Origin: an uncultured Acidobacteriaceae bacterium
Lineage (GTDB): Bacteria > Acidobacteriota > Terriglobia > Terriglobales > Acidobacteriaceae
Length of the DNA: 64,000 nucleotides
NCBI GenBank assembly: GCA_903849645.1
Contig: CAINJJ010000054.1
Location: 62,001 to 126,000 of the forward strand
Reading direction: 5' to 3'
The position numbers and the translations under genes are program-made. The notes under the pieces are model-generated. The model worked only from the letters and a program-made list of their open reading frames with translations. It was not told the DNA's origin and made no database searches. Positions 28,171-36,457 of this stretch are shown piece after piece; the first letter of the stretch is position 1, and each line of letters begins with the position of its first letter.

Positions 28171-28950
28171 CTAGTGAACGGGGGTGAGGCCCCTTTTGGC
28201 AAGCTGGGCCTGCACCGGGGTGGAAAGCAGGAAGTCCAGCAGCTTGTGCGCGGCGGCGCGCTGGGTGGTGGCGGTGATGAGGACGGCGCCCTGCTCTATG
28301 GGGGGATAGAGGTCGCGGGGGAGGACGAAATACGCGCCAGTGGCCGAGAGCCGCGGGCTTGTGGCGGAGGTGAGGGAGATGAGTCCGGCATCCGCGTTGC
28401 CGGAGTCAGCGAACTGGGCGGCCTGGGCGATGTTTTCCGCGGTAACCAGCCGGGGCTTGAGGGTGTCGTAGAGGTTGAGGCTTCTGAGCGCGGCGACGGC
28501 GGCTCGGCCATAGGGCGCCCGGTCGGGGTTGGCGATGGCGAGACGCTGAAGGGCGGCGCTGCGCAGCAGGGCGAGCGAAGGGGGACCGAGCGGCGAGTCC
28601 TTGCGGGTCCAGAGGACAAGGGTGCCGCGGGCGTAGATGACAGGAGAGGTGGAGTCCTCGGTGCCGGCGGCGTCGGCCAGGCCGGCGTCAATGAGGCGCT
28701 TGGGATAGCCGAGGTCGGCGGAGAGAAAAAGATCGAAGGGCGCGCCGTTCTGAATCTGCGCGGCCAGCATGGCGGAAGCTTGAAAGGTAGCCTCGGCATG
28801 GATGCCGGTGGCCTGGCGGAACTGTTCGAGGAGGGGCGGCAGGACCGGTTCAAGGTCGGCGGCTGCCGCCACGCGGAGGGGAGTCTGAGCCGCGGCGGGG
28901 ACCATGGCGAGGAGCGCGGCGAGGGAAACCAGCGTCTGTTTGAGATTCAC
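28171..28950 (-). CDS. modA: Molybdate ABC transporter substrate-binding protein
   Basis: About 259 residues from a GTG at 28950 (open frame to 28977). Sec signal 'LKQTLVSLAALLAMVPAAAQ' precedes the periplasmic-binding fold. 'LRVAAAADLEPVLPPLLEQFRQATG' corresponds to the ModA oxyanion-binding Ser/Ala start; the usual Ser of 'AASL' is replaced here by 'AAADL'. Other family blocks are 'NGAPFDLFLSADLGYPKRL' and 'NADAGLISLTSA'. Captures molybdate or tungstate for ModBC. Confidence 0.88.
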   Translation of the reverse strand: MNLKQTLVSLAALLAMVPAAAQTPLRVAAAADLEPVLPPLLEQFRQATGIHAEATFQASAMLAAQIQNGAPFDLFLSADLGYPKRLIDAGLADAAGTEDSTSPVIYARGTLVLWTRKDSPLGPPSLALLRSAALQRLAIANPDRAPYGRAAVAALRSLNLYDTLKPRLVTAENIAQAAQFADSGNADAGLISLTSATSPRLSATGAYFVLPRDLYPPIEQGAVLITATTQRAAAHKLLDFLLSTPVQAQLAKRGLTPVH

Positions 28951-29010
28951 GGCGTCCTGCGCTTTCCCGCAAGGCAAAAATGGGCGGTCGCTGATAGGCT
29001 AACACTAGGC

Positions 29011-30366
29011 ATGAACGACAATTTGCACCAGTTGCGTTGTTTCGGATGCGGGGCGCGGATCTCCGGCGCGGAGGCCCAGGCGGACTTTCGCTGCGCCGTC
29101 TGCGGCGACCTGTTTGAAGTGGAGTACCCTGGCTGGAACCAGCGGCAGGGCCATGACCGGCCGAACCCCGGAGCGCTGAAGTGGCTGTGGCGGGAGCGGC
29201 GCTGCTCGTCCGAGGCGCTGGACCACTCGGGCGTGTGGCGCTTCCGCGAGCTGCTGCCGATACTGAACAGCTTTGGCAACGCGGTGACGCTGCGCGAGGG
29301 CAATACGCCGCTGTATCCGCTGCCGCGTGCGTCCAAGGCGCTGGGCATCGACCAGCTCTTTGCCAAGCACCAGGGAATGAATCCCACCGGCTCGTTCAAG
29401 GACACGGGAATGACGGCGGCCATGAGCGTGGCGCGGGAGCGGGGCTTTGAGTGGGTGGCCTGCGCCTCCACGGGGAACACCTCGGCGGCAATGGCGGCCT
29501 ATGCGGCGCGCGCGGGTCTGCGCAGTCTGGTGCTGATTCCCCAGGGCAAGATTGCCTGGGGCAAGCTGTCGCAAGCCATGGACTACGGAGCGGTGACCTG
29601 CCAACTGGACACGGACTTTGACGGCTGCCTGCAACTGCTGACGCAGATTGTGCGCGAGGCGCCGATTTATCTGCTGAACTCGGTGAACCCCTATCGGCTG
29701 GAGGGGCAGAAGACGCCGGCCTTTGAGATTGCCGAGGCTTTTGATTGGAACGTACCCGACCATCTGATCGTTCCGGGCGGCAACCTGGGCAACAGTTCGG
29801 CGCTGGGCAAGGGATTTCGCGAGCTGCATGAGTTGGGTCTTGTGGGGCGGATGCCGCGGATTTCGGTGATTCAGGCCCAGGGCGCAAACCCGCTGGTGCG
29901 GAGTTTTGCGGCCAATCATGGCGCCTCGCTGGAGCCGGTGGAGGCTCATACGCGCGCCACGGCAATTCGCATCGGCAACCCGGCCTCGTGGCGCAAGGCG
30001 GCACGGGCGATTCTGGATACGGGCGGCTGGTGCCTGGATGTGACCGAGACGGAGATCGCGATCGCCAAGGCCGAACTGGGCGCGGAGGGACTGGGCTGCG
30101 AACCGGCCTCGGCCGTGACCCTGGCTGGACTGAAGAAGCTGCGCGCGCATGGGGAAGTGGGCTCGGGAGAGACGGTGGTTCTGGTGCTGACCGGCCACAC
30201 GCTCAAGGATGCCGACTACACCATTGATTTCCACAAAGGGACTCTGCTGAGGGACGAAGAGAAGGCGGGCCACGAGGCGGAGATTGACCGCCTGCGGCGC
30301 AACGCGCAGGTGGTGGAGGCAACTCCCGCGGCGGTGCTGGCTACGCTGAAGGGCAGTGCGGGATGA
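29011..30366 (+). CDS. thrC: Threonine synthase
   Basis: 451-residue PLP enzyme that converts phosphohomoserine to threonine. An N-terminal zinc-ribbon-like region (CFGCGARI...CAVCGDLFEVEYPG, about residues 10-39) is typical of the bacterial/archaeal short type. The PLP lysine is in 'NPTGSFKDTGM', the phosphate loop in 'VPGGNLGNSSALGKG', and 'ACASTGNTSAAMAAYAAR' also fits. The frame is open far upstream (28165), but the ATG at 29011 gives the normal N terminus. Overlaps thrB by 4 bp. Confidence 0.94.
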   Translation: MNDNLHQLRCFGCGARISGAEAQADFRCAVCGDLFEVEYPGWNQRQGHDRPNPGALKWLWRERRCSSEALDHSGVWRFRELLPILNSFGNAVTLREGNTPLYPLPRASKALGIDQLFAKHQGMNPTGSFKDTGMTAAMSVARERGFEWVACASTGNTSAAMAAYAARAGLRSLVLIPQGKIAWGKLSQAMDYGAVTCQLDTDFDGCLQLLTQIVREAPIYLLNSVNPYRLEGQKTPAFEIAEAFDWNVPDHLIVPGGNLGNSSALGKGFRELHELGLVGRMPRISVIQAQGANPLVRSFAANHGASLEPVEAHTRATAIRIGNPASWRKAARAILDTGGWCLDVTETEIAIAKAELGAEGLGCEPASAVTLAGLKKLRAHGEVGSGETVVLVLTGHTLKDADYTIDFHKGTLLRDEEKAGHEAEIDRLRRNAQVVEATPAAVLATLKGSAG

Positions 30367-31283
30367 GCGAGGCTCCTGAAAGCCTGCGATTGCGGCTGCC
30401 TGCCACCTCGGCCAACCTTGGCCCAGGCTTTGACGCGGCTGCCGTGGCGCTGGATTTCTATCTCGAGATCGATGCTTCCGCCGCGGATGAGTTTTCGATT
30501 GACGCCACGGGCCGGGATACGGACCGCTGCTCGCGGCTGGACGACAACCTGATCCTGGGGATTTACACAGACATCCTAGAGCGAAGCGGCAGGGAGGTGA
30601 CGCCGCTGGCGATTCAGATGGCCAACGGCATCCCGCTGGGGATGGGCTGCGGCTCCTCGGCGGCCGGTCGGCTGGCGGCCATTGCGCTGGCAGTGCACTT
30701 TGGCAGGCTTGGCTGGAGTTCAAAGCAGATTCTGGAAGAGGCCTCGACGCTGGAGGGCCACCCGGACAATGCCGCGGCTTGCTGGCTGGGGGGATTTGTG
30801 ACCGCTGCCTGTGAGGGGACCACAGTTTTTGTGGCGCGGGTAGCGCCGCCGGTTGAGTGGCGGGTGATCGTGGCGCTTCCCACCGAGCCCCTGGCGACGA
30901 GCAAGGCCCGGGGGGTTTTGCCGGAGGTTTATTCGCGCGCCGACGCAGTGTCAAACATTCAGTCGGTGGGTTTGCTGGGTCTGGCCTTTGCGCAGGGGCG
31001 TGGCGACCTGGTGCGGATGGCAATGCGGGACCGGATTCACCAGCCGTATCGGGGACCGATATGCCCGCTACTTCCGCCGCTGCTGCCCCTTGCGGGGAGC
31101 CATGGAATTCTTGGAGCAGCATTGAGCGGGGCGGGGCCGTCGGTTCTGGCGATTGTGGAGAGCGAAGAGCGGCTTGGTGAGGCAACTGCCGCGATTCGCG
31201 CGGCGCTTGAGGAAGGCCTGGAGGCGGAGTTGAAGGTCTGCAGGTTTGAGTTGGAGGGGGCGGAACGCTGGCTTCCGAGCTAG
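30363..31283 (+). CDS. thrB: Homoserine kinase
   Basis: 306-residue GHMP kinase that makes O-phosphohomoserine, the substrate of the adjacent threonine synthase. Motif 1 is 'LPATSANLGPGFDAAAVALD', motif 2 the ATP loop 'GIPLGMGCGSSAAGRLAAI', and motif 3 'GAALSGAGPSVLAIVE'. ATGA overlap with thrC couples translation. Homoserine dehydrogenase is not in the window. Confidence 0.94.
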   Translation: MSEAPESLRLRLPATSANLGPGFDAAAVALDFYLEIDASAADEFSIDATGRDTDRCSRLDDNLILGIYTDILERSGREVTPLAIQMANGIPLGMGCGSSAAGRLAAIALAVHFGRLGWSSKQILEEASTLEGHPDNAAACWLGGFVTAACEGTTVFVARVAPPVEWRVIVALPTEPLATSKARGVLPEVYSRADAVSNIQSVGLLGLAFAQGRGDLVRMAMRDRIHQPYRGPICPLLPPLLPLAGSHGILGAALSGAGPSVLAIVESEERLGEATAAIRAALEEGLEAELKVCRFELEGAERWLPS

Positions 31284-31701
31284 AGCGGGACTCCAGCGGG
31301 AACCGGATCGATGCGCTCTGGAATGATGGGGCATCTAAGCTGCGGTAACTCGCTCCAAGCCAACGGTAATCTTCTCGCTCATCCCCCATCGGAACCTTGT
31401 TTGCGGTTACCTAAGATTTCTTGCCAATCCCGCGAAGAACACCTAAATTCGCAGCGTGGGCAGTTCTGGGGGAGGGCTGCTCTAGCGCCCGTGATCCTTT
31501 TGGGATCCGGGCGCTTTGTCTTGCTCTGGAGGCGCTTTCGGGCGTTGGAATCGCCCTAAAAGCCTGGGTGGCGGGGAGTGTGTGTGGCACGTTTTCCGCA
31601 GCCGCCAGCGGACCGCAATGCGACTTTCCAACAGGCTGGCGCATCTCATGGTGGACGGATTGCCGGTACACTGGATGTACGCGGTTCCCGCAAGGAGGAT
31701 C
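31284..31701. other. 418-bp intergenic region with strong secondary structure
   Basis: No coding frame with a credible start was found between thrB and trxA. Two structured parts stand out. Bases 31333-31417 can fold end to end (ATCT/AGAT, GGTAAC/GTTACC, CCAAG/CTTG). Bases 31484-31515 form a strong hairpin. The mix of a long imperfect stem and a final terminator-like hairpin would suit a small RNA, but I cannot assign a family; 6S RNA was considered and not established. Confidence 0.4.
31484..31515 (+). terminator. Strong hairpin, terminator-like
   Basis: AGCGCCCG pairs with CGGGCGCT, and inside it GATCC pairs with GGATC, leaving a short T-rich loop. TTGTCTTG follows. It could end a thrB transcript (200 bp upstream) or a small RNA encoded in the gap. 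Confidence 0.5.
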
Positions 31702-32034
31702 ATGGCAGGTTTGGGAGTTCTGGAAGTAAGCGATGCAACGTTCGACCAGGAAGTGCTGCGCAGCGAGCAGCCGGTTCTGGTGGATTTCTGGGCCGTCTGG
31801 TGCGGTCCCTGCAAGGCGATTGCGCCCATCGTGGATAGCATCGCGGCAACGTATGCCGGCAAGCTGAAGGTGGCCAAGGTGAATGTGGATGAGAACGGCG
31901 CCACGCCTTCGCGCTATGGCATTCGCGGCATTCCCGCACTCTTGTTCTTCAAGGGCGGCAAGGTGGCGGACCAGGTGGTGGGCTATGTGCCCCAGGACGT
32001 GATCGACGAGAAGGTGCAGAAGCTGCTGGCGTAG
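31702..32034 (+). CDS. trxA: Thioredoxin
   Basis: 110 residues, classical thioredoxin length. The active site is 'FWAVWCGPCKAIAP' (WCGPC) and the cis-Pro loop is 'YGIRGIPALLFFKGG'. No signal peptide, so cytoplasmic. The ATG at 31702 is preceded by AAGGAGGAT, an excellent ribosome-binding site; an upstream in-frame codon at 31516 is not supported. Ends at a strong terminator. Confidence 0.95.
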   Translation: MAGLGVLEVSDATFDQEVLRSEQPVLVDFWAVWCGPCKAIAPIVDSIAATYAGKLKVAKVNVDENGATPSRYGIRGIPALLFFKGGKVADQVVGYVPQDVIDEKVQKLLA

Positions 32035-32063
32035 CGGCGGTTGTTGCGCAAGGGCGGCAGAGG

Positions 32064-32098
32064 AAAGGCCTGGCGGGTTCGCCGGGCCTTTGCTGCGT
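32064..32098 (+). terminator. Rho-independent terminator after trxA
   Basis: AAAGGCC-T-GGCG pairs with CGCC-G-GGCCTTT around a GGTT loop, starting 29 bp after the trxA stop. Confidence 0.7.
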
Positions 32099-32166
32099 TT
32101 GAGGTGCAGGCTGCGCGCCAGCCAGAGCATTTTCGAGAATTGTGCGGGCCCGAGCTTTGCCGGTAT

Positions 32167-32203
32167 CCCACCCATTGCGCTCAAAAGACGCGCAATGGGT
32201 GGG
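32167..32203. repeat. 14-bp perfect palindrome between trxA and lexA
   Basis: CCCACCCATTGCGC and its exact complement flank the 9-nt loop TCAAAAGAC. It sits between convergent trxA and lexA and could end lexA transcription. Its form, a long GC-rich palindrome around an A-rich loop, is also that of a dispersed palindromic repeat. Confidence 0.6.
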
Positions 32204-32235
32204 GCACTCGAGATAACAGGGGGTCCGAAACTGCT

Positions 32236-32841
32236 CTAGTGGTACTTGCGCAGGACGCCGAGCACGCGGCCCTGAATGGCGACCTGCGCGGCGGGGACGA
32301 AGATGGGATCCATCTCGACGTTGGCCGGCTGCAGGCGGACCAGGTTGCCCTCGGTGTAGAAGCGCTTGAGAGTGGTCTCCGAGCCGTGAACAAGGGCCAC
32401 GACAATCTCCCCCTGGCGGGCGGTGCGGGTGCGCTCCACCAGTACGTAGTCGCCGCTGATGATGTGCTCGTCGCGCATGGAGTCGCCGCGCACCTCGAGG
32501 GCGAAGACGTCGCGATTGCCGACCACGTCATGCAGCGAGATGCTTTCATCGTTTTCCATGGCCTCGACGGGAAGCCCGGCGGCGATGCGTCCGGCCAGGG
32601 GCAGCCGGTCGCTGGTGCGGGTGCGCACGCCCGGTGGAACCACTTCGATGGAGCGGCTGCGGTTGTGAACGCGGTCGAGAAGTCCCTTCTTCTCAAGGTT
32701 GGTGATGTGCTTGTGGACCGTTGCCAGGCTCTTGAGTCCCATGCCGCGGGCGATCTCCTCAAAGGAAGGGGAGTAGCCGTTACGGGTTACGAAGGATTCC
32801 AGGAAGTCGAGAATTTCTTTTTGTCTGCGGGTGACGGCCAT
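32236..32841 (-). CDS. lexA: LexA repressor
   Basis: 201-residue SOS repressor and self-cleaving protease. The N-terminal winged helix is 'RRQKEILDFLESFVTRNGYSPSFEEIARGMGLKSLATVHKHITNL'. The Ala-Gly cleavage site is in 'RIAAGLPVEA', the catalytic Ser in 'LEVRGDSMRDEHI' and the Lys in 'ETTLKRFYTEG'. 'IQGRVLGVLRKYH' ends the dimerisation domain. Its promoter lies so close that the mRNA is probably leaderless. Confidence 0.95.
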   Translation of the reverse strand: MAVTRRQKEILDFLESFVTRNGYSPSFEEIARGMGLKSLATVHKHITNLEKKGLLDRVHNRSRSIEVVPPGVRTRTSDRLPLAGRIAAGLPVEAMENDESISLHDVVGNRDVFALEVRGDSMRDEHIISGDYVLVERTRTARQGEIVVALVHGSETTLKRFYTEGNLVRLQPANVEMDPIFVPAAQVAIQGRVLGVLRKYH

Positions 32842-33267
32842 GGGCGCATTATAGCGAATAAAAGGCGAACTGCAACAGCTTTTTCTTTGATCTGAGATTT
32901 ACAGGGAAAACAGCCGGGGAAGGCGGCTTGAAGAAGGCTGGGGTGCCCGCGGCGATTTTACGGAATTGTACCCTTGACCCGGCTGGCCTGGCCATCCAGC
33001 GGCAGAGATGGAGCGGAACGGACTTGAGGGCAGCGGAAAACGTAAGTAAGCAGTCGCGCCTTGCAATCCAACCATTTTGGGACGCATTCCTCCTCCGGTT
33101 CCGTTCCTGCAACCGCCTTCACCCCTTTCTTTCTTCCCATCTTGAGTTCCCCTTCATCGCAGTGGAAGGTAGACGGAGCCACCCCGTTAGCGTCCGTTAA
33201 GCGGAAGTCCGGGAAAGCTCTGGCAGACGCCGCAGTTAAAGGACGCTGCCCAAAAGGAAAGGCTGCC
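32842..33267. other. Intergenic region upstream of lexA and the response regulator
   Basis: 426 bp between divergent genes. The left end holds the lexA promoter. The rest shows no convincing coding frame and presumably contains the promoter of the response-regulator gene; a weak sigma-54-like match (TGGCCATCCAGCGGCA, near 32990) was seen but not trusted. Confidence 0.5.
32848..32875 (-). promoter_or_regulatory. lexA promoter (leaderless transcript predicted)
   Basis: On the minus strand, TTGCAG (32875-32870) and a perfect TATAAT (32853-32848) are 16 bp apart. The -10 box ends only 6 bp before the ATG of lexA, so transcription should begin at or next to the start codon. There is no room for a ribosome-binding site. 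Confidence 0.65.
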
Positions 33268-34020
33268 ATGAGGCTACTGATCGCCGAAGACGACAAGGCG
33301 CTGGGTCTGTTTCTGAGCCGGGGGCTGGAGGCCGACGGCCACCGTGTACGGGTGGCCTATGATGGCGCCGCCGCGGTGGAGGCGTTTCGACTGGAGTTAC
33401 CCGACCTGACCATTCTCGATCTGAACCTGCCCGTAATGGACGGCGAGCAGGTGCTGGCCGAGGTGCGAGCCCTGGACACCGACCTGCCGGTGCTGGTGTT
33501 GACGGGCCGGCACGAGGTGGAGACGCGGGTGCGCTGCCTGGATCTGGGTGCCGATGACCTGATGGTCAAGCCCTTCAGCCTGCACGAACTGCGGGCGCGC
33601 TGCCGGGCGCTGCTGAGGCGCAAGCGGGAGGCCCGGCTGCTGCTGCGGGCCGGCGACCTGGAACTGGACCGGCTGGAGCACACGGCGCGCCGGGCCGGGC
33701 TCTCGATCGTTCTGACCAACAAGGAGTTCGCGCTGCTTGAGCACCTCATGCTCAACCGCGGCCAGTGCGTATCGCGGGTGGAGCTGCTGGACTCGGTCTG
33801 GAACCTGGAGCCGGTGCAGACCACCAACATTGTGGATGTGTATGTGAACTACCTGCGGCGCAAGTTGAAGGATCCGCCGCCGGGGCGCCTGATTCGCACG
33901 GTGCGCGGCCGCGGCTACGTGGTGCCGGTGGAGAGCGAGCTGGGAATCGCAGCGCTCCCCGCCCTGGCCCTGCCACCCGCTTTGCCCGCTCCCGCCGCCC
34001 CTATCTTTGACCTCCGTTGA
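33268..34020 (+). CDS. OmpR-family response regulator
   Basis: 250 residues. Receiver domain with acidic pair 'LLIAEDDKA', phosphoacceptor Asp in 'LTILDLNLPVMDGE', Thr in 'VLVLTGRHE' and Lys in 'LMVKPFSLHE'. A winged-helix output domain follows ('LTNKEFALLEHLMLNRGQCVSR' ... 'VDVYVNYLRRKL' ... 'IRTVRGRGYVV'). An Ala/Pro-rich tail of about 25 residues follows the HTH. The start at 33268 follows AAGGAAAGG. No histidine kinase is adjacent; it precedes the flagellar regulator and may act in motility control. Confidence 0.93.
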   Translation: MRLLIAEDDKALGLFLSRGLEADGHRVRVAYDGAAAVEAFRLELPDLTILDLNLPVMDGEQVLAEVRALDTDLPVLVLTGRHEVETRVRCLDLGADDLMVKPFSLHELRARCRALLRRKREARLLLRAGDLELDRLEHTARRAGLSIVLTNKEFALLEHLMLNRGQCVSRVELLDSVWNLEPVQTTNIVDVYVNYLRRKLKDPPPGRLIRTVRGRGYVVPVESELGIAALPALALPPALPAPAAPIFDLR

Positions 34021-34081
34021 GCGGAGCGGCCGCGTTGTTCCGGCGCCTGATTGAGCAGATCCAAACCCAAGGAGAAAGCCC

Positions 34082-35404
34082 ATGCTTCCGATTCCCGTTC
34101 CCGCCCTTCCTTTCGCCAGCCGGCTCCGCCCCCGGACAGCCCTGGTGACCAGCGCCGATCGCAGCTTCCGTCAGCGGCTCAGCGAAACACTCACCGGACT
34201 GCGCTGGCAGGTGCGGGAGGCCGAAGGCGGCGCCCAGGCCTGGAGCGAGGCGGAGACGGCAGCGCCGGAGGCCGTCATTGTGGATTCCTGGCTGCCGGAC
34301 CTTGATCTGGGAGAGTTTCTCAAGGACTTTCGTACCCGCTTCCCGGAGGTCGATCTGCTGACGACCGGTGCGGCGACGATCCAGGAGAGCCCCCGCGGCC
34401 CTTACCGTCAGGAGCTGCTCTATGCCCTCCGCCGCGCTCAGGACACGGACACGGCCGCCTGGAACACGGCGCCGTCCCTGAACCGGTCGAGCCTTGAGCC
34501 GGGCGCGCATGCGGGGAGCGCATGGCTGGCCGGGGCGGCCGCGCCCGCTTCCGCGCCGCAGACGATCCCGCACCGGCCCGAAGACCCCGGCCTCGCGAAA
34601 AAGGCGGCAAGCCCTTCAGGCGGTGCGGAGCCATCTGGCGTGGATCGCCTGCCGGAGCTGATTGGAAATGCCCCCTGCATGCTGGAGGTGAGCCGCAGGA
34701 TTCGCCTGGTCGCGCCCCGCTCGACGCCGGTGCTGATCGAGGGGCCAACCGGTTCCGGCAAGGAACTGGTGGCCGAGGGGCTGCATCGGCTGTCATCGCG
34801 GAGCCGCAAGCCGTTTGTGGCCATCAACTGCGCGGCGATTCCTGAAGCGTTGCTCGAGGCCGAGCTGTTTGGCCACACGCGCGGCGCCTTTACCGGCGCG
34901 GTGCACGGGCGCACGGGAAGGATCGAGGCGGCCGACGGCGGAACCTTGTTCCTGGACGAGATTGGCGAGATGCCGCTTGCGCTGCAGTCCAAGCTGCTGC
35001 GCTTTGTGGAGAGCGGGGAACTCCAGCGGGTGGGCGACAACGAGACGGTGAAGGTGGACGTGCGCATTGTGGCCGCAACCCACCGGCCTCTGGCCCAGCA
35101 TGCGCAGACCGGCGCCTTTCGCGCCGACCTCTACTACCGTCTGGCGGTCTTTTTGATTCGCACCCCGTCGCTGGTCGAGCACCCGGAAGATCTGCCCGCG
35201 CTGGTGGAGCACTTCATGGAAAAGATGGGCAGGGACGCTCCGGTCAAGGGCATCAGCGAGGGCGCGCTTGCCAAGTTGAAGGGCCACGACTGGCCGGGCA
35301 ATGTACGGGAGCTGGAGCATGTGCTGGAACGGGGCGCGATTCTGGCCGGGGAGGAGTCTGTTCTGACCGCACGGGAGATCGACTTTGGGCTGACGGTGAA
35401 CTGA
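34082..35404 (+). CDS. Sigma-54 activator lacking a DNA-binding domain (FlgR-like)
   Basis: 440 residues. The N-terminal receiver-like domain keeps the phosphoacceptor-position Asp ('AVIVDSWLPDLDLGEF', about residue 63) but lacks the conserved Lys. A low-complexity linker follows. The AAA+ domain has Walker A 'EGPTGSGKELVAEGLH', the sigma-54 contact loop 'GHTRGAFTGAVHG', Walker B 'GGTLFLDEIGEM' and sensor 'WPGNVRELEHVLERG'. The protein stops about 25 residues after that, with no Fis-type helix-turn-helix. Helicobacter FlgR has the same truncated design and drives sigma-54 flagellar promoters. Sits directly before flgB. Confidence 0.9.
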   Translation: MLPIPVPALPFASRLRPRTALVTSADRSFRQRLSETLTGLRWQVREAEGGAQAWSEAETAAPEAVIVDSWLPDLDLGEFLKDFRTRFPEVDLLTTGAATIQESPRGPYRQELLYALRRAQDTDTAAWNTAPSLNRSSLEPGAHAGSAWLAGAAAPASAPQTIPHRPEDPGLAKKAASPSGGAEPSGVDRLPELIGNAPCMLEVSRRIRLVAPRSTPVLIEGPTGSGKELVAEGLHRLSSRSRKPFVAINCAAIPEALLEAELFGHTRGAFTGAVHGRTGRIEAADGGTLFLDEIGEMPLALQSKLLRFVESGELQRVGDNETVKVDVRIVAATHRPLAQHAQTGAFRADLYYRLAVFLIRTPSLVEHPEDLPALVEHFMEKMGRDAPVKGISEGALAKLKGHDWPGNVRELEHVLERGAILAGEESVLTAREIDFGLTVN

Positions 35405-35458
35405 GCACTCAGGCTCCTGCGGGGGAGGGTGCGGCATGAGAGGGGAGGGGAGGCTGCG

Positions 35459-35827
35459 ATGAATGTGCAGATTGAGACCCGGCAGAGCGACCAGCTGGCC
35501 CGCTACCTGGACCTGGCCACCAGCCAGTTGAAGCTGACGGCGGCCAACATGGCCAACGTGGACACGCCGGGCTACCGCGCGCTGGGGATGGATTTCGAGG
35601 CCGAGATGCAGGCGGCGATGGCCGGAGTGGACCGGGGCGAGGCGGCTGGGCCGGTGCGCCTGACCGCCGTCGACGGTCTGGTGGCCCGGCCCGATGGCAA
35701 CAACGTCTCCATGGACCGGGAGAGCCTGAACCTGGCCGAGGCGCAACTGAAGTTCAAGACCGGGGTAGCGCTGCTCCGGCAGGAGAACCAGCGTGTGTTG
35801 GACGCCATTCACGCAGACGGCAAGTAG
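35459..35827 (+). CDS. flgB: Flagellar basal-body rod protein FlgB
   Basis: 122-residue proximal rod protein. The rod-protein signature 'LKLTAANMANVDTPGYRALGMDFEAEM' is in the N-terminal half, and the C-terminal helix 'SLNLAEAQLKFKTGVALLRQENQRVLDAI' is typical. The start at 35459 has GGGGAGG upstream. First gene of the flgB-flgE block. Confidence 0.92.
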   Translation: MNVQIETRQSDQLARYLDLATSQLKLTAANMANVDTPGYRALGMDFEAEMQAAMAGVDRGEAAGPVRLTAVDGLVARPDGNNVSMDRESLNLAEAQLKFKTGVALLRQENQRVLDAIHADGK

Positions 35828-35903
35828 CTGGAAGCGGCCGTGCACGGGATGGAAGCAGGGGCGCGGGTTTGACTGCCGCGCTCCGGAAAGCGGAGGCGCC
35901 GGG

Positions 35904-36389
35904 ATGAACCTGTTTTCGATGATGGAGACCTCGGGCAGCGGTATGCAGGCCGAGCGGATGCGGGCCGAGGTGGTGGCGGCCAACATGGCCAACGCGGAGA
36001 CCACGCGCACGGCCATGGGAGGTCCCTACCACCGGCAGCACGTGGTCTTTGCCGCAAATGCCGGAGGCTCGGGGTTTGCGGACGCGCTGGCATCGGCCGC
36101 GGGCCTGCCGGCGCTTGCGCCCCTGACTCCGCCGATGGTTGGCGGGGCGGCCCAGGCGCCCGGCGTGCATATTGCGGCGGTGGTCGAGGATACAGGAGCC
36201 GCGCTCAAGCGCTATGACCCTGGGCATCCGGATGCCGGACCGGACGGATATGTCGCCTATCCGGACATTAATCCCCTCACAGAGATGGTGGACCTGATGG
36301 GGGCGACACGTGCATACGGATTGAACAGTTCCGCCGTGCAGGCGGAGAAGTCGATGATCGGCGCGGCGCTGGAGATCGCCAGGAGTTAG
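35904..36389 (+). CDS. flgC: Flagellar basal-body rod protein FlgC
   Basis: 161-residue rod protein. N-terminal 'MQAERMRAEVVAANMANAETTRT' is the rod signature; the C-terminal 'DGYVAYPDINPLTEMVDLMGATRAYGLNSSAVQAEKSMI' is diagnostic of FlgC. GGAGG lies just before the start at 35904. Between flgB and fliE as in most flagellar operons. Confidence 0.93.
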   Translation: MNLFSMMETSGSGMQAERMRAEVVAANMANAETTRTAMGGPYHRQHVVFAANAGGSGFADALASAAGLPALAPLTPPMVGGAAQAPGVHIAAVVEDTGAALKRYDPGHPDAGPDGYVAYPDINPLTEMVDLMGATRAYGLNSSAVQAEKSMIGAALEIARS

Positions 36390-36457
36390 CGATGGATGAG
36401 CGGCGGACAGGGCGGAAGCGGCCGGGTTGATCTGGCGAGCACAAAGGGAGAGTGGCG

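Noticed and set aside
29005..31389. 794-codon open frame on the minus strand
   Set aside because: Antisense to thrC and thrB. The translation is Pro/Arg/Gln-rich without domains.
31284..31620. 6S RNA gene
   Set aside because: The fold does not clearly show the open central bubble with promoter-like sequence; left as an unassigned structured region.
32985..33005. Sigma-54 promoter for the response-regulator gene
   Set aside because: Only the GG and GC positions fit; the rest of the -24 box is poor and the site is about 265 bp from the start codon.
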